64,000 nt of DNA. It comes from Haematobia irritans. Lineage: Eukaryota > Arthropoda > Insecta > Diptera > Muscidae. Location: NCBI RefSeq assembly GCF_050003625.1, contig NC_134401.1, positions 66,309,242-66,373,241 on the forward strand, given 5' to 3'. Below, in pieces: positions 23,726 through 34,594 of this stretch (positions are counted from its first letter, which is position 1; every line of letters starts with the position of its first letter). The position numbers and the translations under genes were made by a program. The notes beneath the pieces were generated by a model. That model had not been told where the DNA came from and did no database searches. It saw nothing but the letters and a program-made list of their open reading frames with translations.

Positions 23726-23819
23726 ACTTGAAATTTGTAGTATGTACTTATTACGATGATTTTACCCGCTATTAAAAAATACGTCCGTTCCGTTCGACGG
23801 TTGAATTGTATAGAGTTGG

Positions 23820-24609
23820 CAGCGGTGCCAACTCTGACGATTTTTCGAAATCCCTTTGAAACTTAAACATTGCAAGGTATTCTTTTGTCTAAAAACTATT
23901 TAAAGCTAAATATTTCTGATTGCTACACACAAACATTTTTTTTCTGATTCAATCACGAAATTAATTGATCCAATTAATTTTTTAATTGAAATGTCTTCAA
24001 TCACAGAAATAATAGTATCAATTAAAAAATTAATTGAAGGTCAATTAAAAAATTAATTGATACTATTAATTTTTGAGATTGATTGTTGTTTCAATTAAAA
24101 AATTTGTTGATTCAATTAAATTTTTAATTGAATATTTTTAAAACTCAATTAAAATCTAATTGAAAAATTTTTCGTGAAATTTGTTTCTGTGTATTTATTT
24201 ATTCATTACCGATAATAGCAATAATAAAAATTATACATGAACAAGTAATAAGGATTTAAATTGTTCTGTCTAAACAATGTAGTATGTTACATGTGGTCAC
24301 AATCAGAAATATTAATTTAAATTAATTAAAATTTTAATTCATTAAATCCAGTTTAAAAACCTGGAAACTATATGACTTAATTAGATATTTAAACGGCATT
24401 ATTCATGTAACTAAAATGAATAAAACCCTTTTTTGTTAATAACAGCTTTATTGAGTATACAATATATGGATGCCTCAGATGTTTGAATAAAACTTTTATT
24501 TTGTTCCTAAATCTTTTTTCAGCTGTTTTTGAATTGGATGAATTGACGAATTTGACGAAAAATATTTTTAAAATTCACGATTTTCAGCCCAAAACAGTTG
24601 GCACCACTG
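23820..24609. mobile_element. hAT-type non-autonomous element R1 (chimeric, internally deleted)
   Basis: Starts CAGCGGTGCCAAC and ends with the inverse of CAGTGGTGCCAAC, like the elements at 26941-28040 and 30456-35094. Relative to R2 it lacks about 290 bases after 'acgatttttcg'. The left flank (agagttgg) and right flank (gtcgatag) differ, whereas R2 has gtcgatag on both sides, so the right flank was acquired by duplication or exchange with R2. It contains a TA-type MITE. Confidence 0.75.
23926..24191. mobile_element. AATT-rich TA-flanked MITE (266 bp)
   Basis: Starts CACACAAAC and ends TTTCTGTG with TA on both sides (23924-23925, 24192-24193). The interior is a dense array of 'ttaattttttaattga' words. 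It sits at the same position in R1 as in R2, but is absent from R3 at 34646-34647. Confidence 0.8.
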
Positions 24610-24830
24610 GTCGATAGCTTGTTCCGTTCGGAAGTTAGCGTGATTTCAACAGACGGACGGACGGACGGACGGAAATTCTTAGATCGACTCAGAATTTCAC
24701 CACGACCCAGAATATATATACTTTATGGGGTCTTAGAGCAATATTTCGATGTGTCACAAACGGAATGAAAAAGTTAATATACCCCCCATCCTATGCTGGA
24801 GGGTATAAAAATGTGTACCCATGTGCTTCA
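24610..24830. repeat. Calyptrate-type interspersed repeat (second type), copy flanking R1
   Basis: Contains 'gcttgttccgttcggaagtt', a (gacg)n run at about 24652-24671, 'ctttatggggtcttagagca' and 'gagggtataaaaatg'. The same sequence follows R2 at 28041. This repeat is the insertion target of R2. Confidence 0.65.
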
Positions 24831-24870
24831 GATTAAAAGTTGTAAAGTACACAAATTAGAATTTCAAAAA

Positions 24871-25810
24871 TAAAGGGTGATTCTTTTGAGGTTAGGATTT
24901 TCATGCATTAGTATTTGACAGATCACGTGGGATTTCAGACATGGTGTCAAAGAGAAAGATGCTCAGTATGCTTTGACATTTCATCATGAATAGACTTACT
25001 AACGAGCCACAACGTCGAATTTTCAGTGAATGGGCCCTAGAAAAGTTGGCAGAAAATCCGCTTTTTTATCGACAAATTTTGTTCAGCGATGAGGCTCATT
25101 TCTGGTTGAATGGCTACGTAAATAAGCAAAATTGCCGCATTTGGAGTGAAGAGCAACCAGAAGCCGTTCAAGAACTGCCCATGCATCCCGAAAAATGCAC
25201 TGTTTGGTGTGGTTTGTACGCTGGTGGAATCATTGGACCGTATTTTTTCAAAGATGCTGTTGGACGCAACGTTACGGTGAATGGCGATCGCTATCGTTCG
25301 ATGCTAACAAACTTTTTGTTGCCAAAAATGGAAGAACTGAACTTGGTTGACATGTGGTTTCAACAAGATGGCGCTACATGCCACACAGCTCGCGATTCTA
25401 TGGTCATTTTGAGGGAAAACTTCGGAGAACAATTCATCTCAAGAAATGGACCGGTAAGTTGGCCACCAAGATCATGCGATTTGACGCCTTTAGACTATTT
25501 TTTGTGGGGCTACTTCAAGTCTAAAGTCTACAGAAATAAGCCAGCAACTATACCAGCTTTGGAAGACAACATTTCCGAAGAAATTCGGGCTATTCCGGCC
25601 GAAATGCTCGAAAAAGTTGCCCAAAATTGGACTTTCCGAATGGACCACCTAAGACGCAGCCGCGGTCAACATTTAAATGAAATTATCTTCAAAAAGTAAA
25701 TGTCATGGACCAATCTAACGTTTCAAATAAAGAACCGATGAGATTTTGCAAATTTTATGCGTTTTTTTTTAAAAAAAAGTTATCAAGCTCTTAACAAATC
25801 ACCCTTTATA
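24871..25810 (+). mobile_element. DD41D Tc1/mariner-superfamily element (rosa-like), internally deleted
   Basis: Inverted ends TAAAGGGTGATT and AATCACCCTTTA with TA at the right junction. The duplicated copy of this locus at 28232-28250 is empty ('ttcaaaaaatatcgaatttt'), so the insertion came after the tandem duplication. It encodes one ORF that retains the catalytic domain but not the DNA-binding part. Confidence 0.85.
24986..25699 (+). CDS. Transposase catalytic domain, DD41D family, lacking the DNA-binding domain
   Basis: 237 codons, uninterrupted. First catalytic Asp in LFSDEAHFWLNG, second in WFQQDGATCHTARD, third in LTPLDYFLWGYFKSKVY. By my count 41 residues separate the second and third Asp, the spacing of the DD41D (rosa) family known from tephritid flies. 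The protein starts MNRLTNE and goes straight to PQRRIFSEWALEKLAENP, skipping the helix-turn-helix region expected in about the first 150 residues of an approximately 340-residue transposase; the deletion keeps the frame. It is followed by AATAAA near 25726. Without DNA binding it cannot act alone, but might interact with full-length transposase. I cannot say whether it is expressed. Confidence 0.8.
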   Translation: MNRLTNEPQRRIFSEWALEKLAENPLFYRQILFSDEAHFWLNGYVNKQNCRIWSEEQPEAVQELPMHPEKCTVWCGLYAGGIIGPYFFKDAVGRNVTVNGDRYRSMLTNFLLPKMEELNLVDMWFQQDGATCHTARDSMVILRENFGEQFISRNGPVSWPPRSCDLTPLDYFLWGYFKSKVYRNKPATIPALEDNISEEIRAIPAEMLEKVAQNWTFRMDHLRRSRGQHLNEIIFKK

Positions 25811-26715
25811 TCGAATTTTTACCATTTTTTGGAAAAAAGGCACATACATTATTTCTATCGTAACATTTTTTTTAGATTTCTCCCGATCTTTTTTTACTTG
25901 TTTCTTATAGAAAACCAAATAAGGATACGTTTTAAGCTTTTATCGTCCATTTTGGTCAAGTAGTATATGAGTTCTTCTCCTCCCAATATCGGCAATTTTT
26001 CAAATAAAAAAATTTTGTTTTGTAATGCCGATCTCTTTTCCAAAACGCCCTATGTGTCCACTAACTAAAGGGTTTCAACATCCGACCAGTAAGCAGCTGA
26101 GAAATATGCAAATTACAAAAAACCCTTTTTCAACATATGTCCCCACTTTGGGATTTTGGAAATTTTTGATACCAATTTTGGGAATGGTATATTCAACAAT
26201 ATTTTTCCCTGAAAAAATCAAGAAAAGTCGTAAGGATATCACAATTAGTTCAAAATTATTAAGGTTTCAATTCATATTTTTAATTCCCAAAAAATCGGAA
26301 TTTAAAAAAAAAATTCGTTCCCCAAAATCTTAGCCAAATGCGCCAAAAAAATTGCATTAAACGTCACTCCCTCGGGTAAAATAATGCATTTCTGCACATG
26401 TACGTTTCTATGGGGGCTATACCTAAATCTGAACCGATTTATATCAACCTCGGCACACATGACGATACTATCAAATATACTTCTGTGCCAACATTTTGCA
26501 AAAAAATAAATTGTGGGTCCATATCTTGTGAACAGGAAAAGATAATCGCACACGCACGCGAACTTTTTTGCAGAGCTTTACAAGTTCTATACAGAAAAAT
26601 CGAAATCGGTTCAAAATTGCGGAGTTGACAGCGAAAGGTCAGTACTATGTTCGCTTTTCGCGTTGAACTTTTCGCGGTTACTTTATTAAAACAGTTCAAT
26701 ATAAATCAGATATAA
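25811..26715. repeat. Tandem-duplicated segment, copy 1 (distal part)
   Basis: Matches 28241-29167 along its length at high identity with small indels ('tcgtccattttggtcaagta', 'cgccaaaaaaattgca', 'gttgacagcgaaaggtcagt'). Together with R1 and R2 this defines a duplicated unit of 23820-26715 against 26941-29167. The stretch ends with a partial GGTG-family tip ('ggtcagtactatgttcgc'). No gene. Confidence 0.7.
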
Positions 26716-26940
26716 ATCAGGCTATATATAATTATGGACCGATGTGAACCAATTTTTGCGTGGTTGTTAGAGTTCATATACTAACACCATGTACCAAATT
26801 ACAAATTTGATGAATTTTGCTCCTCCAAGAGGCTCCGCAAGCCAAATCTGAGCGTCGGTTTATACGGGAGCTATACGTAAAAGTGCTCTGATATGGCCCA
26901 TTTGCAATACAACAACTAGTGCCAAGTTTCAAGTCGATAG
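26716..26940. repeat. Calyptrate-type interspersed repeat (second type), left part interrupted by R2
   Basis: Contains 'tatggaccgatgtgaaccaa', 'ctccaagaggctccgcaagc' and 'ctagtgccaagtttcaagtc', ending in the target gtcgatag (26933-26940). The right part resumes at 28041 with the same 8 bases. Confidence 0.7.
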
Positions 26941-28040
26941 CAGCGGTGCCAACTCTAACGATTTTTCGTCATTTTGACGATTTTTGATAGTAAATTTGGC
27001 CTCTGACGATTTTAAACAACGTTGTTATGTGATGACAATTTTTTAAAATGCTCGACTCAAGTGTTTCCTTTTAAGGGGTTTTATATCGATTTGACGATTT
27101 TTCAAAATGATGTAGTTATAAGTAGATGTAGTTAATGTAAACAAGTTATTTTGGACCTCAATAACATGACAGTTTATATGTAGCCGTCTCCAATGTAGAA
27201 AGAAATTTCAAAGAAGTATAAATATACCTAAAATTCGAAATCTCTTTGAAACTTAAACATTGCAAGGTATTCTTTTGTCTAAAAACTATTTAAAGCTAAA
27301 TATTTCTGATTGCTACACACAAAAAATTTTTTTCTGATTCAATCACGATATTAATTGATCCAATTAATTTTTTAATTGAAATGTCTTCAATCACAGAAAT
27401 TATAATATCAATTAAAAAATTAATTGAAGATCAATTAAAAAATTAATTTATCCAATTAAAAAATTAATTGATACTATTAATTTTTGCGATTGATTTTTGT
27501 TTCAATTAAAAAATTTGTTGATTCAATTAAATTTTTAATTGACTATTTTTTACAACTCAATTAAAATTTTAATTGGAAAATTTTTCGTGAAATTTGTTTC
27601 TGTGTATGAAGCCAGTTCAGTTAAATTCACTTTATTTATTTATTCATTACCGATAATAGCAATAATAATAAAAATTATACATGAACAAGTAATAAGGATT
27701 TACATTTTTCTGTCTAAACAATGTAGTATGTTACATGTGGTCACAATCAGAAATATTATTTAAAAATTTAATTCAATTAATCCAGTTTAAAAATCTGGAA
27801 ACTATATGACTTAATTAGAGATTTAGACGGCATTATTCATGTAACTAAAATGAATAAAACCCTTTTTTAATAACAGCTTTATTGTGTATACAATATATGG
27901 ATGCCTCGGATGATTGAATAAAACTTTTATTTTGTTCCTAAATCTTTTTTCAGCTGTTTTTGAATTGGATGAATTGACGATTTTGACGAAAAATATTTTT
28001 AAAATTGACGATTTTCAGCCCGAAACAGTTGGCACCACTG
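26941..28040. mobile_element. hAT-type non-autonomous element R2 (1100 bp)
   Basis: Inverted termini CAGCGGTGCCAAC / CAGTGGTGCCAAC and a perfect 8-bp duplication gtcgatag (26933-26940; 28041-28048). CAG-starting tips and an 8-bp duplication are the hAT signature. No transposase ORF. It contains the TA-type MITE 27316-27604 and short 'acgattttt' words near both ends. Confidence 0.9.
27316..27604. mobile_element. AATT-rich TA-flanked MITE (289 bp) in R2
   Basis: CACACAAAA...TTTCTGTG flanked by TA (27314-27315, 27605-27606). The empty site in R3 reads 'gattgctatgaagccag', matching the flanks here ('gattgcta' and 'tatgaagccag'). Confidence 0.85.
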
Positions 28041-29167
28041 GTCGATAGCTTGTTCCGTTCGGAAGTTAGCGTGATTTCAACAGACGGACGGACATGCTTA
28101 GATCGACTCAGAATTTCACCACGACCCAGAATATATATATACTTTATGGGGTCTTAGAGCAATATTTCGATGTGTCACAAACGGAACCATGTGCTTCTGA
28201 TTAAAAGTTGTATAGTCCACAAATTAGAATTTCAAAAAATATCGAATTTTTACCATTTTTTTGGAAAAAGGCACATACATTATTTCTATCGTAACATGTT
28301 TTGTTAGATTTCTCCCGATCTTTTTAATTGTTTCTTATAGAAAACCAAATAAGGATACGTTTTAAGCTTTTATCGTCCATTTTGGTCAAGTAGTATATGA
28401 GTTCTTCTCCTCCCAATATCGGCAATTTTTCAAATAGAAAAAATTTTGTTTTGTTATGCCGATCTCTTTTCCAAAACCCCCTATGTGTCCACTAACTAAC
28501 TGTAAACGGTTTCAACATCCTACCAGGAAGCAGGTGAGAAATACGCAAATGACAAAAAAATAACTTTTTTCAACATATGTCCCCACTTTGGGATTTGGGA
28601 ATTTTTGATACCAATTTTGGGAATGGTATATTCAACAATATTTCTTCAAACAATTTTCCCTGAAAAAATCAAGAAAAGTCATAAGGATATCACAATTAGT
28701 TCAAAATTATTAAGGTTTCAATTCATATTTTTAATTCCCAAAAAATCGGAATTTTTGAAAAAAAAAATAGTTCCCCAAAAACTTAGCCAAATGCGCCAAA
28801 AAATTGCACTAAACGTCACTCCCTCGGGTAAAATAATGCATTTCTGCAAATGTACGTTTATATGGGGGCTATACCTAAATCTGAACCGATTTATATCAAA
28901 CTCGGCACACATGACGATACTATCAAATATACTTCTTGTGCCAAAATTTTGCAAAAAATAAATTGTGGGGCCCATATCTTGTGAGCAGTAAAAGATAATC
29001 GCACACGCATGCGAACTTTTATGCAGAGCTTTACAAGTTCTATACAGAAAAAATCGAAATCGGTTAAAAATTGCGGAGTTGACAGCGAAAGGTCAGTACT
29101 ATGTTCGCTTTTCGCGTTGAAATTTTCGCGGTTACTTTATTAAAACAGTTCATTATAAATCAGATAC
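28041..29167. repeat. Tandem-duplicated segment, copy 2 (distal part)
   Basis: Starts with the right TSD of R2 and the second-type interspersed repeat, then repeats 25811-26715. It preserves the empty site of the DD41D element at about 28240. No gene. Confidence 0.7.
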
Positions 29168-29513
29168 ATTAACTCAATTGATGAGCAGTTTCTTGTTCCT
29201 CTAAATTTCTCCAAGACTTTACAGGAATATGTTTGTTGCCATTTATAATTTTGATTATTTAAGGAAAAGTAACCGCGAAAATAAAGTGATTTTCAACTCG
29301 AAGGAAAACACCTCAGCTTTCATATAAAGAAAAAATTATGTTGATATCCTTATCCATTCAAATGTTGAAGATTATTCCCAAAAAAAAAAAAAAAAAAAAA
29401 AAAACGATTTGGAACCACTGTGCGGCGTTTCACATTGCAATGAAACCACTTAATGCGCTTTACAGACTGGCAGTTATTCCGGACGGAATTTCGATGTTTC
29501 TAAAGAATCTTAA
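29168..29513. other. Unassigned sequence with a 24-26 base poly(A) run
   Basis: The A-run lies at about 29380-29404. It may mark the tail of a retroposed sequence, but no duplication around it was found. No gene. Confidence 0.4.
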
Positions 29514-29981
29514 GCGGACCTTAGACGGTCGGATAAACACTACGACAGAGGTACGCCTATTTGCTGTGTGTTCGTTCAAGTTTTACCCTCACACTGCACG
29601 AACAATTATGATAACAACATGAAGAAATAAGAAGAAGCATAAACACAAACAATGAAGATGGACGAAAAGTTAGGTTTAAAGCCATTTTTTCAGTAAAAAT
29701 GGAAGAAACAATAAAAATTGCAAGCTGAATTAGCGATCCCTCATTAATTTCATTGCAGAAATGCTTGTTTTAATTATGAAAATAAATTTGTTTTTGCTAA
29801 TGTTTGGCGAACATCCCCTTACACGTGAAGATTTGTGCCTCCCAACCGGAAAAAATCAAAGTTGTTTTGATTTTATGCCAACACGTCCCCGCAACACGCG
29901 AACATGGCCTTATACTAGCGGATTTGTCGCCCCAACGTGTTGTGTCGTAGGATTTATCCGACCGTATAAGGTGCCCTTTAG
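29514..29981. mobile_element. PIF/Harbinger-like non-autonomous element, copy 1
   Basis: Starts GCGGACCTTAGACGGTCGGA and ends with the inverse of GGGCACCTTATACGGTCGG plus 'ctttag'. The same ends and interior words ('aaaatcaaagttgttttgat', 'gaagaagcataaac') occur at 32216-33207, where a TTA duplication is clear. No TSD seen here. Confidence 0.6.
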
Positions 29982-30455
29982 TGTGTCGGATCGATACGAC
30001 TTGTCGGCGATGACTAAATAATCGATAAATGTGTTATCGATCCCATAAACATGCAGCAGTATCGATTATGCTTTCGGACTTAACTTATAGTGTACACAAT
30101 ATATGGGATATGTTCGATACGAGCACTGTCTTCCGGAATAACTGATAGTCTGTAATGCGCATAAAGTAGCTTGGAAACACTCAGTAACATCACCAGCATT
30201 ACAGAGAAGGGATAATTTACCGCTTGTTGGAGTTCGGTCGAAACAGGTATTGAACCCACGACCCTTTTTAAGCAAGGCGTCAAATTCAAAAACTTTTGGA
30301 AGGGAAGTGACAGTCTTCGTTCGATATCAATGCCATCTACTGCTTTCAGAACATCTACATAGAAGAGTGTATTTGTTCCTTTTTCCACATTTTTTGGGGT
30401 ACAAAAGTGATGCTATATTATCGTTTGAAAGCACTCGACAACCCTGAATGCTTGG
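29982..30455. other. Unassigned sequence left of hAT element R3
   Basis: It includes 'attgaacccacgacccttt', a B-box-like word on the minus strand, but no tRNA fold. Small ORFs look like chance. The last 8 bases (30448-30455, atgcttgg) are the left target duplication of R3. Confidence 0.4.
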
Positions 30456-30501
30456 CAGCGGTGCCAACTCTGACGATTTTTCGTCATTTTTACGACTTTT
30501 A

Positions 30502-32162
30502 GGTAAGTACTATGTTCGGTTTCCGCAGCGAAATCCCATACAAAACCAAAAATGCGAAAAACTACCGAAATATTTTTTCGTTTGTGGTACTTTGTTTTTT
30601 TCGAGTTGAAAAACTGACATAAAGCGCATAGTCCCTAATTAGGTCGTGTTAAATCCTTCCATATGTTGAGATTAGTTAGTTTGAAAACATGGCGCCATTT
30701 GTAATGTGAATTAAGAAATAATTTATTTATTCAAATGATTTGTGTTAAATTATAATGCAAAAGTGGTTCGCGTTGTTATTTAAAATTGTTATACGATCGA
30801 TTGACGAAATAAAAATAACATGGAGTGGTATTTTCGTAATAAACTAGCAACCACCATCAAGCCGCCAACTACTACATGATTGAATAGAAATAATGTATAT
30901 AACATGAAATTTATAGAAAAGTGTTAACAAAATAAAGTTCTATTTAGTGAATTTCTTTTTACGATCGTTTCTTTTTACTGGGTATAGGGATAATAAACAC
31001 AAATGCTGGCCGTGCATCGTAATTATAAAGAAGGCAGTGCGATTGATGTTGCAGTACTATGGTAGCTACGAATGGAATCACAAGAATAAATTGCTATGTT
31101 CCAAAAATAAAATGCAAAAATTAATTATGCATATATCTTGCATTTTATCGATTCAAAACACTGGTTGAATTTTATAACGTGACTGAAATAGTTATAAAAT
31201 TATACATTGGGAGAGTATAACAAGAAACATTCTTCAGTAAACCAGCCACTTTGCATCTCAATGTATTAATTTCAGTCAACGAAGTGTTCCTGGTATAGAA
31301 CACTAACATCCCTTTGTGACGAATTATCTTGCGAAATATAAGTCGGGAACAGTGACTTTTGCTTAGGAACTACCCTTCAACGTGAGTTATAGGCTTATGT
31401 TGATTGAACAAAAAGTTTCACTTTGACTATAGCTATTGTATGGTGTACGTGTTTTAACTGGTCACCCTATGATGTTGTTCCCCCCGAGGTAACAACAAAT
31501 GAAATGGCGTTATTATCCTTTGTGGGAACCGTGGTGGTGACCACTGGATTTGAAATTGCTAGTGAGGCGGCAACAGCATGGGCATAAGTACACTCTTGTC
31601 CGCTGGTATTGCAATGCGATTGTGTAGATGTTGTGGACACCAACGAATTAAGTTTGTTGATGAATGAGTCCATTGCTGCGCATGATGTAAAATTTAGCAT
31701 AACACCGGAATTATATGTTTGTTAGATGGGCGTTACAAATTGACGGTATCCATTTGGAAAAACTGAAGAAGACGACAATGTACCGCATGTCTTTAAAGCT
31801 GTTGCCGAATGTGGTAAGACACCAGGAGTAGAGCGGCTGGCGTTTTATTCTTAACAATTATTAGTGTCCAGTGCTGTGTGAGGTTTGGTTGCAAAACAAT
31901 TTAAAAACTGGTAGAAAAAACTTTTCAAAACAATTATCATGAATGCGTGTGTGTAAACAATCTAATCAGCTGCTGCGTATACATATGTAATAATTTTATG
32001 ACGTTTGGCGATGTTGTCAATTAAATTTCGGAGAAATAAACGCGAAATATTTCAAAAATGGCTGTTTTCTTCCTTCGAAATCAATTGTCAACACTCTCAT
32101 TTTTCAACGCGAAAGAATGATTTAGGGACTTTTTTTTCGTGCCAATAAACATAGTACCTACC
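30502..32162. mobile_element. GGTG-tipped TIR element carrying cathepsin F sequence, copy 2
   Basis: Tips GGTAAGTACTATGTTCGG and the inverse of GGTAGGTACTATGTTTATTG, flanked by TTTTA (30497-30501; 32163-32167) inside hAT element R3. Read on the minus strand it matches copy 1: 5' block, a short cathepsin-related block (31467-31870), the block 'aactcacgttgaagggtag', and the 3' block including a conserved 50-codon ORF (30947-31168 plus). It lacks the dispersed repeat and most of the protease region present in copy 1. Confidence 0.75.
31467..31870 (-). pseudogene. Cathepsin F-related fragment in copy 2
   Basis: Minus strand. The words NGYRQFV and later FINKLNS correspond to NGFRQFV and FSNKLNS in copy 1 (12940-13010), the region just upstream of the propeptide. 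The rest is a Ser/Thr/Val-rich stretch (77-codon ORF 31700 to 31467) without known resemblance. No mature-protease sequence remains. Identification rests on alignment with copy 1. Confidence 0.5.
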
Positions 32163-32294
32163 TTTTAATGGTAAATTTGGTCTCTGATGATTTGACGACG
32201 ATTTTAAAAAACTTACGCGGACCTTAGACGGTCGGATAAACACTCCGACAGAGGTTCGTCTATTTGTTATGTGTTCGTTCAAGTTTTGCCCTTA

Positions 32295-32658
32295 AGGCCG
32301 GTATGCACCTCTAGCGAAATTTTCGGTAGCAAAAATTTATTTAAGTCTACAACAAAAAAACAGGGCTGTGTACACAAATTTTAAACCAGCTAATCGCTTT
32401 TAAAAATTTTTAATATATGTTCCAAATATTCCTCAAATAAATTGTTTATTATTTACAGACCTTTTAAAACTTTTACGCACACAATGATTGTAATAAATTA
32501 AATGTTTGCTGCCAAAATATGCTTTTGACAACCCTGTTATTTTCATTAGAGGTGCGTACCAGCTTACGAAATTGAACGCTACCGAAAATTTCGTTAGCAT
32601 AAATAGCAATGCATTTCTTAAGGGAATGAAATTTTTCGCTAGAGGTGCATACCGGCCT
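32295..32658. mobile_element. 364-bp MITE with long TIRs, nested in the Harbinger-like element
   Basis: The TIR AGGCCGGTATGCACCTCTAG continues to about 23 bases and is perfect at both ends. TTA is duplicated (32292-32294; 32659-32661). Copy 1 of the host element has no insert at this point ('accctcacactgcacg', 29585-29600). Confidence 0.8.
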
Positions 32659-32801
32659 TTACACTGCACGAACAAATGAGATGACAACATGAAAAAATAA
32701 GAAGAAGCATAAACAAAAAATGAAGTTGTACGAAGATTTATGGGTGAAACCATTTTTTACTGAAAAACTGGAAGAAGATAATAAAAAAATCCTGGTATAT
32801 G

Positions 32802-32991
32802 TGTCAAAACAATGATTCCTGAAGTGATCCACATTTAATATATTACAAATTACTTGAATTTCAAAATACTTGTCGCCTGGTTTCCCATTGATTGGAAGTG
32901 GAATTTTTCCACGTTTTTGCCACAATACTGGTTTAGATTTATATATTTCTTTAATTTTCAACCAGAATTGGCGATCCATCATTAATTTCAT
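32802..32991 (-). pseudogene. Possible MADF-like domain remnant
   Basis: The minus-strand frame includes MDRQFWLKIKEIYKSKPVLW, reminiscent of the 'FI..I...P.LW' start of MADF/Myb-like domains encoded by the second gene of PIF/Harbinger elements. It is short and isolated; no DDE nuclease is present. Could be chance. Confidence 0.3.
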
Positions 32992-33469
32992 TGCATAAAT
33001 GCCTGTTTTTAATGTAAAAATAAATTTGTCTTTGATAATGTTTGTCGAACTCAATGATTTGTACCACCCAACCAGAAAAAATCAAAGTTGTTTTGATTTT
33101 ATGCCAACACATCCCCGCGACAGCCGAACACCACCTTATACAATCGGATTTGTCGCCGCAACGTGTTGTGTCGCAGGGTTTATCCGACCGTATAAGGTGC
33201 CCTTTAGTTATGAGATGACGATTTCTTAAAATGCTCGACTCAAGTGTTTCCTTTTAAGGGGTTTTATGCCAATATGACGATGTAGTTATAAGTTGACGAT
33301 TTTCATAAGTTGTAATGTAAACATGTTATTTTGGATCTCAATAATATGACAATTTATATGTAGCTTGCTCCCAGCGGTCTCCAATGTAGAAAGAAATTTC
33401 AAAGCAATCAATATAAATAAACCTAAAATTGGAAATCCCTTTGAAACTTAAACGTTGCAAGGTATTTGT

Positions 33470-34594
33470 ATTTTTATTGTTATTAAATCTCGCACAACAA
33501 GAACATAGCATTCTTATAATTACAGTACGAGGATAAACTCCGTAATGGTTGAAAGAAAATTTAATATCTTAAAGCTAACAATGGAATATTATTAAATACT
33601 TGGAAGAAATTATGAAAAAAGAAAAATGAAATAATTTAAAAGTACAATATATAAACAAACATATAAATAAATTAAATAAATTAAATAATGCCTACTCAAT
33701 TTTGAAGCAATAAAACAATGAAGAAAAAGAAATAAAGAAAAAATAGTGGAAAATAACAAACACTTGTATCGTGAATTTGAACAAATTTTAATTATTTTCA
33801 AACAAACAATCATGATTGCTTAAAATATTCTAAAAGTTTGTCCTTAAAATTTAACGCGTTACTGGTGGTTTGCAGTTCATGTGGAAGAGAGTTCCAGAGA
33901 CGCACGGCAAATATTAAAAATTGCCATTCAGAAACTAGGCTTCGATGTGGAAAAGGTATTAATTTCTTTCCCCTGTTCGATCTTGTAAACTGGAGTTTCC
34001 GGAATAGGTATGGTGGTGTTTGTCTGTATATAATCTTGTGCAAAAAGGTTAGAGATTTCAGGAGCATAAAATCTTGGAGTGAAACACCATATAAGGATCT
34101 CGAATACTGAGATGTCGATTCATGACGTTTCAATCCATAAACATAACGGGTCACATTGTTGAAAAACGATTGCAATTTACGTTTACTGGCCGAATCACAG
34201 TTCGCAAAGAGTTCGGAACCATATAGTACTCCGGGAATTATGTATGTCTTCGCCAAGAGTAATCTAATCCGCTGAGGAGTAAATGATTGAGTAGCCCACA
34301 AAGAGCGTAACTTCGAGTAACCCTGGCCCACAGCTACGTTTATATGGTTCGTCCAAGTCAAATTGCTATTAAGAATCAAACCTAAGTTTTTAGCATGAGG
34401 TACAATAACTAATTTTTCGTCATTTATCACAATATCCACATCACAAGAAAAACGAGACATCCTTTTCATAAAAATTAAACATTTTGATTTTAGGGGATTT
34501 AGGCATAACCCATTTGCCTTCGCCCACCTGAATATACCCGAAAGATCCTGATTCAGTAATCTAATACTATCTTGAATTCTATCCCTTGGACAAC
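33470..34594 (-). pseudogene. 5'-truncated LINE (CR1/L2-like RT C-terminus)
   Basis: The minus-strand ORF (34469 to 33810, open beyond the first Met to about 34590) reads FRWAKANGLCLNPLKSKCLI, NLGLILNSNLTWTNHINVAV, YIIPGVLYGSELFANC and LWNSLPHELQTTSNALNFKD. This is the thumb/C-terminal region of CR1-superfamily LINE RTs, which end in '.WN.LP..lr'. The catalytic YADD part is missing through 5' truncation. It interrupts hAT R3, with GTATT on both sides (about 33464 and 34595), consistent with a short target duplication. Confidence 0.7.

Larger units (their letters stand above)
15871..23809 (-). mobile_element. LOA-clade LINE copy B, split by copy C
   Basis: The 5' end is near 23809 (matching copy A's start 'tcgaac.gaacggacgt'). 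ORF1 occupies 23725 to 22823, is interrupted by LOA copy C, and resumes at 19378; ORF2 follows down to 15871, where the GGTG-tipped element has replaced the 3' end. The reading order across the insertion is continuous (KPPVE, then SAVQKSP). It is the only LOA copy here with a nearly whole ORF1. Confidence 0.85.
32216..33207. mobile_element. PIF/Harbinger-like element, copy 2, with nested MITE
   Basis: TTA duplication at 32213-32215 and 33208-33210, verified against hAT copy R2 where the site is uninterrupted. Ends share GACCTTAGACGGTCGGATAA / CACCTTATACGGTCGGATAA. Contains the MITE 32295-32658 and a minus-strand stretch resembling a MADF domain. Confidence 0.7.

Noticed and set aside
29761..30021. 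86-codon ORF as a gene
   Set aside because: It lies inside a non-autonomous Harbinger-like element and the sister copy does not conserve it as a protein.
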